In this document: positions 51,585 to 60,565 of the stretch, piece by piece
Numbering within the stretch: the stretch's first letter is position 1
How the letters are laid out: each line of letters opens with the position of its first letter
Assembly (NCBI GenBank): GCA_902761685.1
Contig: CACWLI010000001.1
Coordinates: forward strand, 1-64,000
DNA: 64,000 nt
Direction: 5' to 3'
Source of the DNA: an uncultured Erysipelotrichaceae bacterium
GTDB lineage: Bacteria > Bacillota_I > Bacilli_A > RF39 > UBA660
Notes under the pieces: model-generated
Told to the model about the DNA's origin: nothing
What the model saw: only the letters and a program-made list of their open reading frames with translations
Database searches by the model: none
Position numbers and translations under genes: made by a program

Positions 51585-52334
51585 GTGCCAAAGGTATTAA
51601 AGAAAGTATTAAAAACTATTGTCGATATTTTAACTTTACTTGTTTTTTTAGTTTTAATATTGATTATTTTTACTAAGGTTAAAATGATGTTTAGCGGAAA
51701 AACATATTTTGATTTTTTTGGCTATTCTGTTTTTAGTGTAGCAACAGGTAGTATGGAACCAACTTTAAAGCAAAATGATGTTATTCTAATTAAAAAGAAA
51801 GACTCTTATAAAGTGGATGATATTGTTACATTTAAAAGTGATGATTCATATGTAACACATAGAATTATATCTAAAAAGGGTAATGATATTATTACAAAAG
51901 GAGATGCTAATAATACTAAGGATGTTGGTATTAAAGAAGAAGACATAATTGGAAAAGTAATAAAAATATATTCTAATGCTGGAATATGGCAAAAAGTTTT
52001 TACAACTCCACAAATTATAATAATGATATTTGTTACATTAATTCTATTTGACTTTGCTTTTTCTTACAAAGGATTTAAACAAAAACAAAATGTTAAAATT
52101 GTAGATAAAATTAAAGATGTTAAATTAGAAGAAGTAAATAAAAAAGAAGAAGCACCTAAAATGAGTGATTTGGAAATAGTAGAATTATATAAGAAAACTG
52201 ATATGGTTAAAAATGGTGAAGATGTTAAATTTGATAAAAAAGAGAAAGAATTCTTAAATTATACAATAAGATTAGATTTAAACGAATTACAAAAAGAAAT
52301 TGATAATAAAATGAATGGGGATAAGAATGACTAA
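51585..52334 (+). CDS. sipW: SipW-type signal peptidase with a long cytoplasmic tail
   Basis: 249 residues, GTG start 7 bases after AGGATGG. N-terminal helix (10-30), then VFSVATGSMEPTLKQNDVILIKK with the catalytic Ser, YKVDDIVTFKSDDSYVTHRIISKK with the His, and DIITKGDANNTKDVGIKEEDIIGKVI, all intact. A C-terminal helix (about 138-155) is followed by an 85-residue charged tail with helical segments, longer than in Bacillus SipW. It is placed between TasA-like substrates, which it should process. Confidence 0.9.
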   Translation: MPKVLKKVLKTIVDILTLLVFLVLILIIFTKVKMMFSGKTYFDFFGYSVFSVATGSMEPTLKQNDVILIKKKDSYKVDDIVTFKSDDSYVTHRIISKKGNDIITKGDANNTKDVGIKEEDIIGKVIKIYSNAGIWQKVFTTPQIIIMIFVTLILFDFAFSYKGFKQKQNVKIVDKIKDVKLEEVNKKEEAPKMSDLEIVELYKKTDMVKNGEDVKFDKKEKEFLNYTIRLDLNELQKEIDNKMNGDKND

Positions 52335-52926
52335 AAAGTTTTTTAAAAACTTTGATAAGAAAAGATTTATATTAGTTAGTGAATTAATATTTGTTTTAGC
52401 ATCTTTATTTGCAATAGTAAATATAGTAGGTAAAACATATACTAGATATGAATCTAAAGTAGATGTAAGCGCTGATGCTAGTGTTGCTTTCTTTGTTGTT
52501 GACCAGGGAACATATGAAAGCTCTATTTCATTAAATGGATTAACACCTAGTTTAGAACCAAAATATTACAAATTTTATGTTACAAATTATAAAGATGATA
52601 AAAGAGCAAATGTTGATTTAGAATATAAAATTACATTTGAAACAACAACTAATTTGCCTTTATATTATGAAATTGTAAGAAATGAAGAATTTACTACTGG
52701 GTATACAAATATAATAGATGAAGAGAGTGTAAGACAAGATGAATATGATGTCTTCTATAAGGTGTTTAAAGATAATAATACATATAGTTTTAATCACAAA
52801 AGAAATGAAGCTGATGAATACACTTTAAAGGTGATTTTCCCTGAAAGTTATAAAGATCAACCAGACTTATATCAAGGGAAAGTTGAATTATTTTCTATAA
52901 TAATTGATGCTTCTCAAGTTGCATAA
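52327..52926 (+). CDS. TasA-like SipW-class secreted protein
   Basis: 199 residues from the ATG at 52327 (8-base overlap with SipW; an earlier in-frame ATG at 52315 is possible). A helix (about 11-30) ends in VGKTYTRYESKVDVSADASVAFFVVDQG, matching the SipW-substrate pattern with A.xY.s.v. The mature part is all-beta, no Cys. It is coupled to the peptidase gene, so peptidase and substrate are made together. Confidence 0.77.
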   Translation: MTKKFFKNFDKKRFILVSELIFVLASLFAIVNIVGKTYTRYESKVDVSADASVAFFVVDQGTYESSISLNGLTPSLEPKYYKFYVTNYKDDKRANVDLEYKITFETTTNLPLYYEIVRNEEFTTGYTNIIDEESVRQDEYDVFYKVFKDNNTYSFNHKRNEADEYTLKVIFPESYKDQPDLYQGKVELFSIIIDASQVA

Positions 52927-52938
52927 ATAGACATAATA

Positions 52939-52947
52939 TGCTATAAT
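52939..52947 (+). promoter_or_regulatory. Internal extended -10 promoter
   Basis: TGCTATAAT, 23 bases before the start codon at 52970; it could drive the downstream half of the cluster on its own. Confidence 0.5.
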
Positions 52948-52969
52948 TTTTATGATTGGAGAATAGCGG

Positions 52970-53869
52970 ATGAAAAGAAGAACGCTCATCATAATAATTA
53001 TAGTATTTTTATTGTTATTACCATATGGAATTACTTTAAGTCGTTATGTAGTAAAAAATATTAGAAATTATATTATGGAAGCAAATAATTTCTTCTTTAA
53101 TTCTGACAAATTGGTTGATGGTGGTACTACTTATGGTATAAATAACTGGGGTGGTGCTGGAAATATTGAAATACAATTTGAATTAAACAATCATAAAAAC
53201 AATATATTAACTAGCGATAGTGATATTACTTATACACTATCAACAACATGTGATTCAAGTGTTATTTGTTCTCTTAATTCAAGCAGTGGTATTATCTATA
53301 AAGATGAAAAAACAGATGATTTTGTATTAACTGTAACACCTTTAAGACCATTTAATGATAATGAATCAGTAACGATAAATGTAACAGCAGTTTCTAGTAG
53401 TCCGTATGTTAAAACACTAAGCGCTACATTTGTAATTACTGTAGGTAAGAGAGGAATTGATTACGAAATAACAGATAGTGTTAATTCACCTTATTTTATG
53501 TTTTCAATAACAAATGCTCTTGATACATATAAGGTTGTTAGTGCTTTTAATGGCCATAATGTAGGTGATATTCTTACAACAAATGAATATTTAGCATTAT
53601 CAAATGATTTAAAATCTAAATGTGCATCTGTAGTAGTAACATTAACATTTGATCCATCTATTGTAATAATTGATACAACTAGTGATATATTGAAAAAATC
53701 AACTTTTCAAACAACACAATATAATGGTGTTGATTATATAAGCAGTATAACATTTGGAATAGATGCTATGACAAATGAAGAGGTAAGATTTTATAAAAGA
53801 AATAATAGTGAAAATTATACTTATCCTTTTGTAAATGATACACCTATTGTTACATTTACTGCTTCATAG
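52970..53869 (+). CDS. SipW-class surface protein with 'FYFNSD'-like element
   Basis: 299 residues. A helix (5-20, IIIIIVFLLLLPYGITL) is followed by SRYVVKNIRNYIMEANNFFFNSDKLVDGG, similar to the '.Y.LaSknFYFNSD.L' segment seen in other secreted proteins of this kind (from memory). The body is two beta-sandwich domains: CDSSVICSLNSSSGIIY (a possible disulfide) and TNALDTYKVVSAFNG. No C-terminal anchor. Likely a surface or fibre subunit, as with its neighbours. Confidence 0.72.
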   Translation: MKRRTLIIIIIVFLLLLPYGITLSRYVVKNIRNYIMEANNFFFNSDKLVDGGTTYGINNWGGAGNIEIQFELNNHKNNILTSDSDITYTLSTTCDSSVICSLNSSSGIIYKDEKTDDFVLTVTPLRPFNDNESVTINVTAVSSSPYVKTLSATFVITVGKRGIDYEITDSVNSPYFMFSITNALDTYKVVSAFNGHNVGDILTTNEYLALSNDLKSKCASVVVTLTFDPSIVIIDTTSDILKKSTFQTTQYNGVDYISSITFGIDAMTNEEVRFYKRNNSENYTYPFVNDTPIVTFTAS

Positions 53870-53878
53870 GAGGAATTT

Positions 53879-54856
53879 ATGGATTGCATATATGAAGAAT
53901 ATATAAAATATGTAGATAATTTCCTTGTTAATTACTTTAAGTTATTACTTAGTACTAAATATGAAAAGAGATTAGTAAAACCATTTATTGATAAATATAT
54001 TGATGTAAGATATTACAATAAATATGTGGTTAGAGATGATGATTTTACTAATAGACTTAATAGAGAACTTAATAATATAGCAAAAGAAGTAATGGAGGAA
54101 AATGAAGATAAAGTAGATAAAATAAAGAATGTATTTGCTTTATTTAGCTATGTTATGTTTATTGATGGATGTACAAAGTTTACTGATTTAAATACATTAC
54201 TTAAAACACTTTATTCAGATAGTAATATTACTCTTGAATATTCTGATAGTACTAAAAAAGAATTGAATTCATTAGTAAGAGATTATATAAGTAAAAAAAT
54301 TGCATTCTTTAAGTTGTTTGAATCTGATGAGTTCTATTTAAAAGGTAAAAAGTATCCAAATAATATATATATTGTGGATGTAGGACAAAGATGTAATGTT
54401 TCTAAATTATATAGTGATTATGCTGTTGAAAAAGCATATAATTCGGATTTAGTAATAGAAAACAAGACTTATTTAGGTATTTTGATGATATCATCTAAGA
54501 TATTATCTGAGGTAATAGCTTTAGATTTTAAAAATAATTATATAATAGATTTTCCTGTTACATTACTTGAAAAGCCTAAAAAGATAATTAAGTTTTTAAA
54601 AGCATTAGATGATGAATTATTAAGAACAAAAATACATCTAAAATTTAAATATAAAGATTTTAAAACATATAAAAGAGAAATATTTAATTTAATAAATCAA
54701 GATTATAGTGTGTGTCTTGAATTAGATGAAACATATGACATTAATTTTGATGATTTATTCTTATTTAGTTATATACTTGTGGATAGAAAATATAGATACT
54801 ATAATATAATTATTAATAGTAAGGAAGATGTTAAAACAAACATTATTACATTGTGA
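53879..54856 (+). CDS. Cytoplasmic protein of the McrB-like module
   Basis: 325 residues, GGAGGA site, 9 bases after the preceding gene. No signal peptide or membrane helix; helical N-terminus (KRLVKPFIDKYIDVRYYNK, then FALFSYVMFIDGC) and a mixed C-terminal part. It ends 8 bases before the AAA+ gene, so it should be part of the same complex. Family not recognised. Confidence 0.7.
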   Translation: MDCIYEEYIKYVDNFLVNYFKLLLSTKYEKRLVKPFIDKYIDVRYYNKYVVRDDDFTNRLNRELNNIAKEVMEENEDKVDKIKNVFALFSYVMFIDGCTKFTDLNTLLKTLYSDSNITLEYSDSTKKELNSLVRDYISKKIAFFKLFESDEFYLKGKKYPNNIYIVDVGQRCNVSKLYSDYAVEKAYNSDLVIENKTYLGILMISSKILSEVIALDFKNNYIIDFPVTLLEKPKKIIKFLKALDDELLRTKIHLKFKYKDFKTYKREIFNLINQDYSVCLELDETYDINFDDLFLFSYILVDRKYRYYNIIINSKEDVKTNIITL

Positions 54857-54864
54857 GGTGAGAG

Positions 54865-56400
54865 ATGAAAACCTTTTTGAAGTTTTTTTACGAAATTTTA
54901 TCACAATTTTTTTCAGGATTTATTGCTTTCTTTAATGGAATAATTGAAGGTGTTAAAAAGACTTTCAACATAAAAATGTATATTAAGATAGCTAGCGAAT
55001 ATAAAAATGACTTTAGTGTAGGTGAGTGGATTCTTTTTGGAATAGCTGTATTATTACTAATAGCATTTATAATTCTTGTTGTATTTTTAGTATTATTTAT
55101 AATTAGAAAGTATATTAGATTTAGAAAAACAATTGTAGAACAAGAATCAATGCTTGATGAAATATCAGAGTTAAATGGTAAAGTAGCTACATTATTAAAA
55201 GAAAAAGAAGATATTTTAGCTATGAAAGTATCTCAAATTGGACTAAGACCAGGAGAGTCACCTGTTATAGAAGGTGCTACTGGTGGTGAAAACGCTGAAG
55301 AAGAGATAGACACTAATACTTCTATTAGATTTGCTAAATTACATGATGTAGATGTTCAATATCAAGATTATAAACCAATTAATTATGGAAATAATTTCTC
55401 ACTTTCAGATTTAGTTGAAATGTTTAGAAACTTTGCTGCTAGTCAATTAGGACTTTATTATAAAAGCGAACTGATTAGATTGTTTATATCAGCATTAGCA
55501 AGTACAAAACTTGTAATTTTACAAGGTATATCTGGTACTGGTAAAACATCTCTTGCTTATGCTTGGGGAAAATTTTTGAAACATGACTCATGTGTTGCGT
55601 CTGTTCAACCTTCTTGGAGAGATAGATCAGAGTTATTTGGATACTTTAATGAGTTTACAAAGAAATTTAATGAAACAGATATATTAAAAGAACTTTATGA
55701 AGCAGGTTATACAGATGATATTCATACAATTATTCTAGATGAAATGAACATCTCTCGTGTTGAGTATTATTTTGCTGAAATGCTATCAATACTAGAGATG
55801 CCTAATAAAGATGAATGGATTGTTGAAATAGTTTCTTCAGGATGGCCAAGTGACCCTAAACATTTAAAGAGTGGTAAATTAAAAATACCACCAAACTGTT
55901 GGTATATTGGAACAATCAATAACGATGACTCAACATTTATGGTTACTGATAAAGTTTACGACCGTGCTATGCCAATAGATATAAACGATAAAGGACAAGT
56001 ATTTGAACCAACTTCTGTTATGGCACAAGATATTAACTATTCATACTTAAATGGATTATTTGAAGATGCAATTAATAATATTAGTATGAGTGAGGATGTT
56101 CTTGCTAAAATAGAGGAAATGGATGATTATGTAATTCAACATTTTAGAATTGCCTTTGGTAACAGAATTGTTGCTCACATGAAAAAATTTGTTCCAGTTT
56201 ATATGGCGTGTGGTGGAGATGAAATAGATGGAGTAGATTACTTCATTGCTAAAAAGATATTGCGTAAGTTTGAACAATTAAATATATCATTTATTCGTGA
56301 TGAAATAGATGGTTTTGTAAGTTTTTTAAATAAAACATTTGGTGAAGGAAAAATGAAAGAATGTATTGAATACGTTCTTAGATTAAAGAAAATAGGATAG
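54865..56400 (+). CDS. Membrane-anchored McrB-type AAA+ ATPase
   Basis: 511 residues. A hydrophobic stretch at 10-30 and a strong helix at about 54-82 (WILFGIAVLLLIAFIILVVF) put the N-terminus in the membrane, followed by a coiled coil (about 90-135). The AAA+ domain follows: QGISGTGKTS (Walker A, Lys227), TIILDEMNIS (Walker B, Asp292 Glu293) and the McrB-type 'GTINNDDSTFMVTDKVYDRAM' sensor, close to GTMNxxDxS..xlDxAlrRR. McrB of restriction systems is soluble with a DNA-binding N-terminus; here that end is replaced by membrane helices. So a role in the envelope is likelier than DNA restriction. Confidence 0.85.
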   Translation: MKTFLKFFYEILSQFFSGFIAFFNGIIEGVKKTFNIKMYIKIASEYKNDFSVGEWILFGIAVLLLIAFIILVVFLVLFIIRKYIRFRKTIVEQESMLDEISELNGKVATLLKEKEDILAMKVSQIGLRPGESPVIEGATGGENAEEEIDTNTSIRFAKLHDVDVQYQDYKPINYGNNFSLSDLVEMFRNFAASQLGLYYKSELIRLFISALASTKLVILQGISGTGKTSLAYAWGKFLKHDSCVASVQPSWRDRSELFGYFNEFTKKFNETDILKELYEAGYTDDIHTIILDEMNISRVEYYFAEMLSILEMPNKDEWIVEIVSSGWPSDPKHLKSGKLKIPPNCWYIGTINNDDSTFMVTDKVYDRAMPIDINDKGQVFEPTSVMAQDINYSYLNGLFEDAINNISMSEDVLAKIEEMDDYVIQHFRIAFGNRIVAHMKKFVPVYMACGGDEIDGVDYFIAKKILRKFEQLNISFIRDEIDGFVSFLNKTFGEGKMKECIEYVLRLKKIG

Positions 56401-56420
56401 AATAAAGAAGGGATTTAAAA

Positions 56421-57548
56421 ATGCAGAATGAGCTTAAAGTTATAGAATTATATAACAATTCTGATGAAGAAATAATTAATAGATTTAATTCTTCATTAAA
56501 ATCAAAGTATAATATAACATCTAACTATGAAAAAATAGAAGCTGATTTTGCATGGTTAGATATTATGGAAGATACAATAATGTATTTAGATAATATATTA
56601 AGAAACCCTAATAGATTTATTATTAATGAAGAAGAAATTGTTAAAGTTGAACAAGCTAAAAGAATTACTGTTGAAAGTATTAAACATTTAGCTAAACATA
56701 CTAATTATATTCAAGAAATAGAAGATAATGGAGATGTAAAACCTTCAAAAGTTTTAAATATTAATAAAGATGAAAGTTATAACACATATGAAAATAGATT
56801 GATTTACACTTTAATTAATAACATGAAATTATTTATTGAAATGAAAGAAAAGGCTTTTGTAGGTTCTTCTTCACTAAAGGATGATAAAAAGTGTGAATAT
56901 CAAGCTGTTTCAAAAATTGGAGCAGAAAAAATAGTATTTACTATGGCTTTAACAAGTAAAACAGATTATGAAAAAGAAGATGGTATAAGAAATGGTCTTA
57001 GTGTTGCTCAAAGAATTGAGAAACTTAAATTAAGAATTTCTGATTTAACTAATATGCCGGTATATGTTGCTCTTGCAAAAGAACATGTTGCTAAAGTTAT
57101 ACCACCTGTTAAAAAAACAAACTTAATATTAAAGAATACGAACTTTCAATATGCAATGAAATTATGGAATTTTCTACAATCATATACTAATGATGATACA
57201 AGAATAGTTAAAGATAAAAAGAATAGTGAAAATGATACATTAATGAAGCAAATGTTTGATGATACATTTTTGCTTAATTATTTGACTGTTTCTAGTGTTA
57301 ATCCAAATTATACTAATTTAGATGAAGATGCTAAAAGTGAGTTAATAGAAGATATTACTAATAGAATGATTGATAAGATAGTTGAATTAAATGTTGATTT
57401 GCCTATAGAAAGAATTCAAGAAATAATTGGTGAAAAAATAGCAGTTATTAAAAGCAAAAGAGAAGCATCTCTATCTGAACTTGAACATAAGTTTAATGAA
57501 AGAATTGATGCATTTACTGATAAAATTACAGAATTTAGTTTTAGGTGA
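56421..57548 (+). CDS. DUF2357/McrC-N-like partner of the AAA+ ATPase, no nuclease
   Basis: 375 residues, 20 bases after the AAA+ gene. The segment NKDESYNTYENRLIYTLINNMKLFIE (about residues 114-140) matches the 'TYENRFvkyll..l' pattern of DUF2357/McrC-type adaptor proteins. Helices dominate, with a coiled coil at the end (SKREASLSELEHKFNERID). I see no PD-(D/E)xK nuclease site (D then ExK), which McrC restriction subunits carry at the C-terminus. It probably stimulates or docks to the AAA+ ring. Confidence 0.65.
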   Translation: MQNELKVIELYNNSDEEIINRFNSSLKSKYNITSNYEKIEADFAWLDIMEDTIMYLDNILRNPNRFIINEEEIVKVEQAKRITVESIKHLAKHTNYIQEIEDNGDVKPSKVLNINKDESYNTYENRLIYTLINNMKLFIEMKEKAFVGSSSLKDDKKCEYQAVSKIGAEKIVFTMALTSKTDYEKEDGIRNGLSVAQRIEKLKLRISDLTNMPVYVALAKEHVAKVIPPVKKTNLILKNTNFQYAMKLWNFLQSYTNDDTRIVKDKKNSENDTLMKQMFDDTFLLNYLTVSSVNPNYTNLDEDAKSELIEDITNRMIDKIVELNVDLPIERIQEIIGEKIAVIKSKREASLSELEHKFNERIDAFTDKITEFSFR

Positions 57549-57552
57549 TGAT

Positions 57553-58131
57553 ATGAAAAAAATAAAAAATATTAAAGAAAAGATAGAAAGTAACGTAGTA
57601 TTTAAGATTCTAAAATGGATTATTAATATTATAGTAATTCTATTATTGTTAATAATAATAGTTCAAAAAGTTACTAAAAATAATTTTGCTGTTGGTGGTA
57701 TAAGAATATTTATGGTAGTATCTGGATCAATGGTTGATGAGTACAATATTGGCGATATTTTAATATCAAAAGCAACAGATGAAGAAGATATTAATGTTGG
57801 AGATAATGTTACATATCTTGGTAAAACAGGAGGAGTTAAAGGTTTAATAGTAACTCACAAAGTTATTAATAAAGAAAAAAGAGATGGAAATACATATTTT
57901 GTTACAAAAGGTATAGCAAATGAAATATCAGATCCTGAAATAACTTATGATCAAATATATGGAAAAGTAATATATAAAACAATAGTTTTAAGTTTTCTTG
58001 GAAAACTAATGAGTAGAACGATAAGCTATTATATTTTATTTATGATAGTTGGCGTTATTATTTCATTTGAAATAGTTTCTTCTATGTTTGACTCTGATAG
58101 AGAAGAGGATGAAGATGGAAGAAAAGAATAA
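57553..58131 (+). CDS. sipW: SipW-type signal peptidase
   Basis: 192 residues from the ATG at 57553, four bases after the preceding stop. N-terminal helix (about 23-42), then FMVVSGSMVDEYNIGDILISKA (catalytic Ser in SGSM), VGDNVTYLGK, LIVTHKVINKEKRD (catalytic His in VTHK), YFVTKGIANEISDPEITYDQIYGKVI and a C-terminal helix (about 150-170). All sites of the ER-type family are intact. It is the third intact SipW in the window and is followed directly, with overlap, by a TYAWF-type substrate gene. Confidence 0.9.
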   Translation: MKKIKNIKEKIESNVVFKILKWIINIIVILLLLIIIVQKVTKNNFAVGGIRIFMVVSGSMVDEYNIGDILISKATDEEDINVGDNVTYLGKTGGVKGLIVTHKVINKEKRDGNTYFVTKGIANEISDPEITYDQIYGKVIYKTIVLSFLGKLMSRTISYYILFMIVGVIISFEIVSSMFDSDREEDEDGRKE

Positions 58132-58771
58132 AAAGAAAAAGAAAAGTTTATTATATTATATTATAAAAAAAATAAGAATAAGTCATATTATAATTCTTAT
58201 AGTTTTATTAGCAGCTAATACATATGCATGGTTTATATATGTTAATACTGTTAGCAATAGTGTTGATGTTCATGTTAAAAGTTGGAGAATTGATTTTGAT
58301 GATGGAACACAACCGGTAACAGATTATGTAAATGTATATGTTGATAATGTATATCCTGGAATGACAACTTTTGAAAAGCCAATTAATGCATATAACTATA
58401 GTGAAGTATCTGCTAATGTTACATTTAGTATAATAGAAGCTCAAATTATGGATGAAACTTATGTAACAGTTGAGGGAAGAAATGAAAGAAGTCAAACTGT
58501 ATTAGATACTGATTTAACAAGTGCACAATTAATTAATAAGCTAGGAAATGATTATCCATTTAAAATAAGATTTGATTTATCTTCTAGTACAATGGAAGCA
58601 CAAGATGGTGAAGCTACATATACAATTTCAATTGAATGGCCATATGAGTCAGGAGATGATGATGCTGATACATTATGGGGAGTTAAAGCTTACCAATTTA
58701 AAGAGGAGCATCCATCTGCTCCTTGTATACGATTTATAGTTAAGATATATATAACACAAGCTAATGAATAG
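58115..58771 (+). CDS. SipW-class secreted protein with TYAWF signal
   Basis: 218 residues from the ATG at 58115 (17-base overlap with the SipW gene). A long Lys tract, then the helix ISHIIILIVLLAANTYAWFIYVNTV, the same TYAWF element as the protein at 38285. The mature part is a beta sandwich of about 165 residues with one Cys near the end. Its stop codon lies in a terminator, closing the cluster. Confidence 0.78.
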   Translation: MEEKNKKKKKSLLYYIIKKIRISHIIILIVLLAANTYAWFIYVNTVSNSVDVHVKSWRIDFDDGTQPVTDYVNVYVDNVYPGMTTFEKPINAYNYSEVSANVTFSIIEAQIMDETYVTVEGRNERSQTVLDTDLTSAQLINKLGNDYPFKIRFDLSSSTMEAQDGEATYTISIEWPYESGDDDADTLWGVKAYQFKEEHPSAPCIRFIVKIYITQANE

Positions 58772-58784
58772 CTTGTGTTTTTTA
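58752..58784. terminator. Bidirectional terminator at the end of the surface cluster
   Basis: AACACAAGCTA/TAGCTTGTGTT followed by TTTT; the stop codon (58769-58771) is inside the stem. Confidence 0.78.
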
Positions 58785-59360
58785 TTTTACTTGAATTACA
58801 TTTACATCTACATTAAATGCAGCAACTCCACCATTAGCAGCTGTAGTATCATCAGCATTATTCATAATTTGAGTTTCTTCATTATCATTCCATTTAACAT
58901 AGAATCTTATAGTTCTTGTTTTATTAATGTCATCTAATAATATTGTTTCTGTAATATCACTTCCATCATAAGTATATTCAGTTCCATCAATTGTGTATTT
59001 AGATATTATTAAATCTTCAACTGTATTTTCACTAGCAAAGCTAATTCCTAATGTATATTTGAAAGATACATCAGTACTAGTACCATTTAATATTACATCA
59101 AAGTATCCTTCAGCAGTAGGAGCAATAACATTACTTCTAATATTAGATGTTCCTTCAAATACTGGAGTTATTGTATCTGTAAAGTTTGAATTGTTTAAAA
59201 TATCTTGATTATTAATAAGAATATTCCATCTTGCAATAGTTAAATCTGCACTTGCATTAGCACTGCTTATATATTTTGCATAAGTTTCTTGCATTAGAGT
59301 AAGGCAGTATAATAGGGACATTAAAGCTATGAAAAACACAATTTTTCTTTTTATTTTCAT
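58782..59360 (-). CDS. TasA-like SipW-class secreted protein (inverted)
   Basis: 192 residues from the ATG at 59360, 8 bases after AGGAGGCG. Signal helix, then MQETYAKYISSANASADLTIARWNILINNQDIL, the most typical SipW-substrate start in the window ('tyAkYts.a.g.a...iArWnI.iN'). Ser/Thr/Asn-rich beta sandwich with no Cys in the mature part. It is on the opposite strand to the cluster and has its own promoter (minus strand TTGTTA-N17-TATAAT, -10 near 59401-59396). Confidence 0.82.
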   Translation of the reverse strand: MKIKRKIVFFIALMSLLYCLTLMQETYAKYISSANASADLTIARWNILINNQDILNNSNFTDTITPVFEGTSNIRSNVIAPTAEGYFDVILNGTSTDVSFKYTLGISFASENTVEDLIISKYTIDGTEYTYDGSDITETILLDDINKTRTIRFYVKWNDNEETQIMNNADDTTAANGGVAAFNVDVNVIQVK

Positions 59361-59477
59361 AAATTCTTCGCCTCCTATCATATTCTTATATATATATTAT
59401 AAAAGCTGTACAAATTATTAACAATACTAGTCGTGTAAATTGACAATTACATTTTACACATTTTATTATAAAAAATG

Positions 59478-59486
59478 TGTTATAAT
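59478..59486 (+). promoter_or_regulatory. Extended -10 promoter
   Basis: TGTTATAAT, 19-27 bases before the ATG at 59505. Confidence 0.58.
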
Positions 59487-59504
59487 AACTATGAGGAAAA
59501 GAAT

Positions 59505-60500
59505 ATGAATAATAAATTTAAAATTATTGATGAATTAGAGTTTATTGTTGATAAAATTCTAAAGGATGATGAAGTAATTTATTTGATGTTTTCAATAAAA
59601 AATGTTGAAGAACTTAATCATTATTATTTTGTGTGTGATAAAAAAGGTGAATATGAAGTATATCATGTAAGTTTAGATAAAGAATTTAAGTTTGGCATTG
59701 ATGATAAAATAGATAAAGATAGTGTTAAAAAACTATTTTTAACCGGAGGTTTTTCAAGATTAAAATCATTAATTAGCTATGCATTTAATTATGATGTTAT
59801 TAGAGATGGAGAAATAGAGTGTAATAAAACTAAAAAACCAAAGTTTTATTGTTTTATACCAGGTATAGATAAATTCTATAGTTTTAATGAAACATGTAAG
59901 AATGTTGCATATAATGGATTTTATGATTTTATTAATTATTTACTTATTTATTCTAGTATTGAAAACAAATATTTTACTAGATCAGATAAAGATAAATCTA
60001 TTTTTGATTCTGCTATTGTATTAGATGATGAAATAACATTATTTATGAATAAAAATCAAACTGGTAGAAGTTTTAGTTTTGAACACAAAATAAATGATGA
60101 ATGGAAAAGAACAGGATATAGTGAGAAATGTAATGATTTATGTTCGATGATGGATAATTATAATCTAATTGCTATTATATGCTTTACAGATTATGTTTTT
60201 GATGTTGGAAATGCTATAAACAAATTAAAACCTGAAAGTTTTGACTGGGAAACAATAAGAATAGATAAAAATGAAAGATTAAGAGCATTATATAAATTAA
60301 CTAATAATAAAGATTTTATTTTAAAAAGAAACTTATCAGTTACAATTATAAAAGAGATTTTAGATAGGTTAGATATAGATCATCAAATTGATATGGTTTT
60401 AAAATGTATGACCAATGAAGAAATATATGAATTATCAAATGAAACTAAGAATTGGAATGTTAAATTAGACTTAATGAAATATATTGATTCATCAAAATAA
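59505..60500 (+). CDS. Hypothetical soluble protein
   Basis: 331 residues from the ATG at 59505 (GAGGAAAAG site). No signal peptide or membrane segment. Alternating strands and helices (FIVDKILKDDEVIYLMFSIKN, SRLKSLISYAFNYDVI) with a C-terminal helical part. Family not recognised. A separate promoter precedes the next gene, so it is likely monocistronic. Confidence 0.7.
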   Translation: MNNKFKIIDELEFIVDKILKDDEVIYLMFSIKNVEELNHYYFVCDKKGEYEVYHVSLDKEFKFGIDDKIDKDSVKKLFLTGGFSRLKSLISYAFNYDVIRDGEIECNKTKKPKFYCFIPGIDKFYSFNETCKNVAYNGFYDFINYLLIYSSIENKYFTRSDKDKSIFDSAIVLDDEITLFMNKNQTGRSFSFEHKINDEWKRTGYSEKCNDLCSMMDNYNLIAIICFTDYVFDVGNAINKLKPESFDWETIRIDKNERLRALYKLTNNKDFILKRNLSVTIIKEILDRLDIDHQIDMVLKCMTNEEIYELSNETKNWNVKLDLMKYIDSSK

Positions 60501-60524
60501 TAGCTTTAATGATATTATATTTTA

Positions 60525-60533
60525 TGTTATAAT
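60525..60533 (+). promoter_or_regulatory. Extended -10 promoter of the DUF4272 gene
   Basis: TGTTATAAT, 33 bases before the start codon at 60566. Confidence 0.6.
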
Positions 60534-60565
60534 ATGTTTATAAGAAGAATGAAAGGGAGATTTAT

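Noticed and set aside
54865..57548. A type IV McrBC restriction system
   Set aside because: No nuclease motif in the partner, membrane helices on the AAA+ protein and an operon of secreted proteins make a DNA-restriction role unlikely. Kept as a finding about re-use instead.
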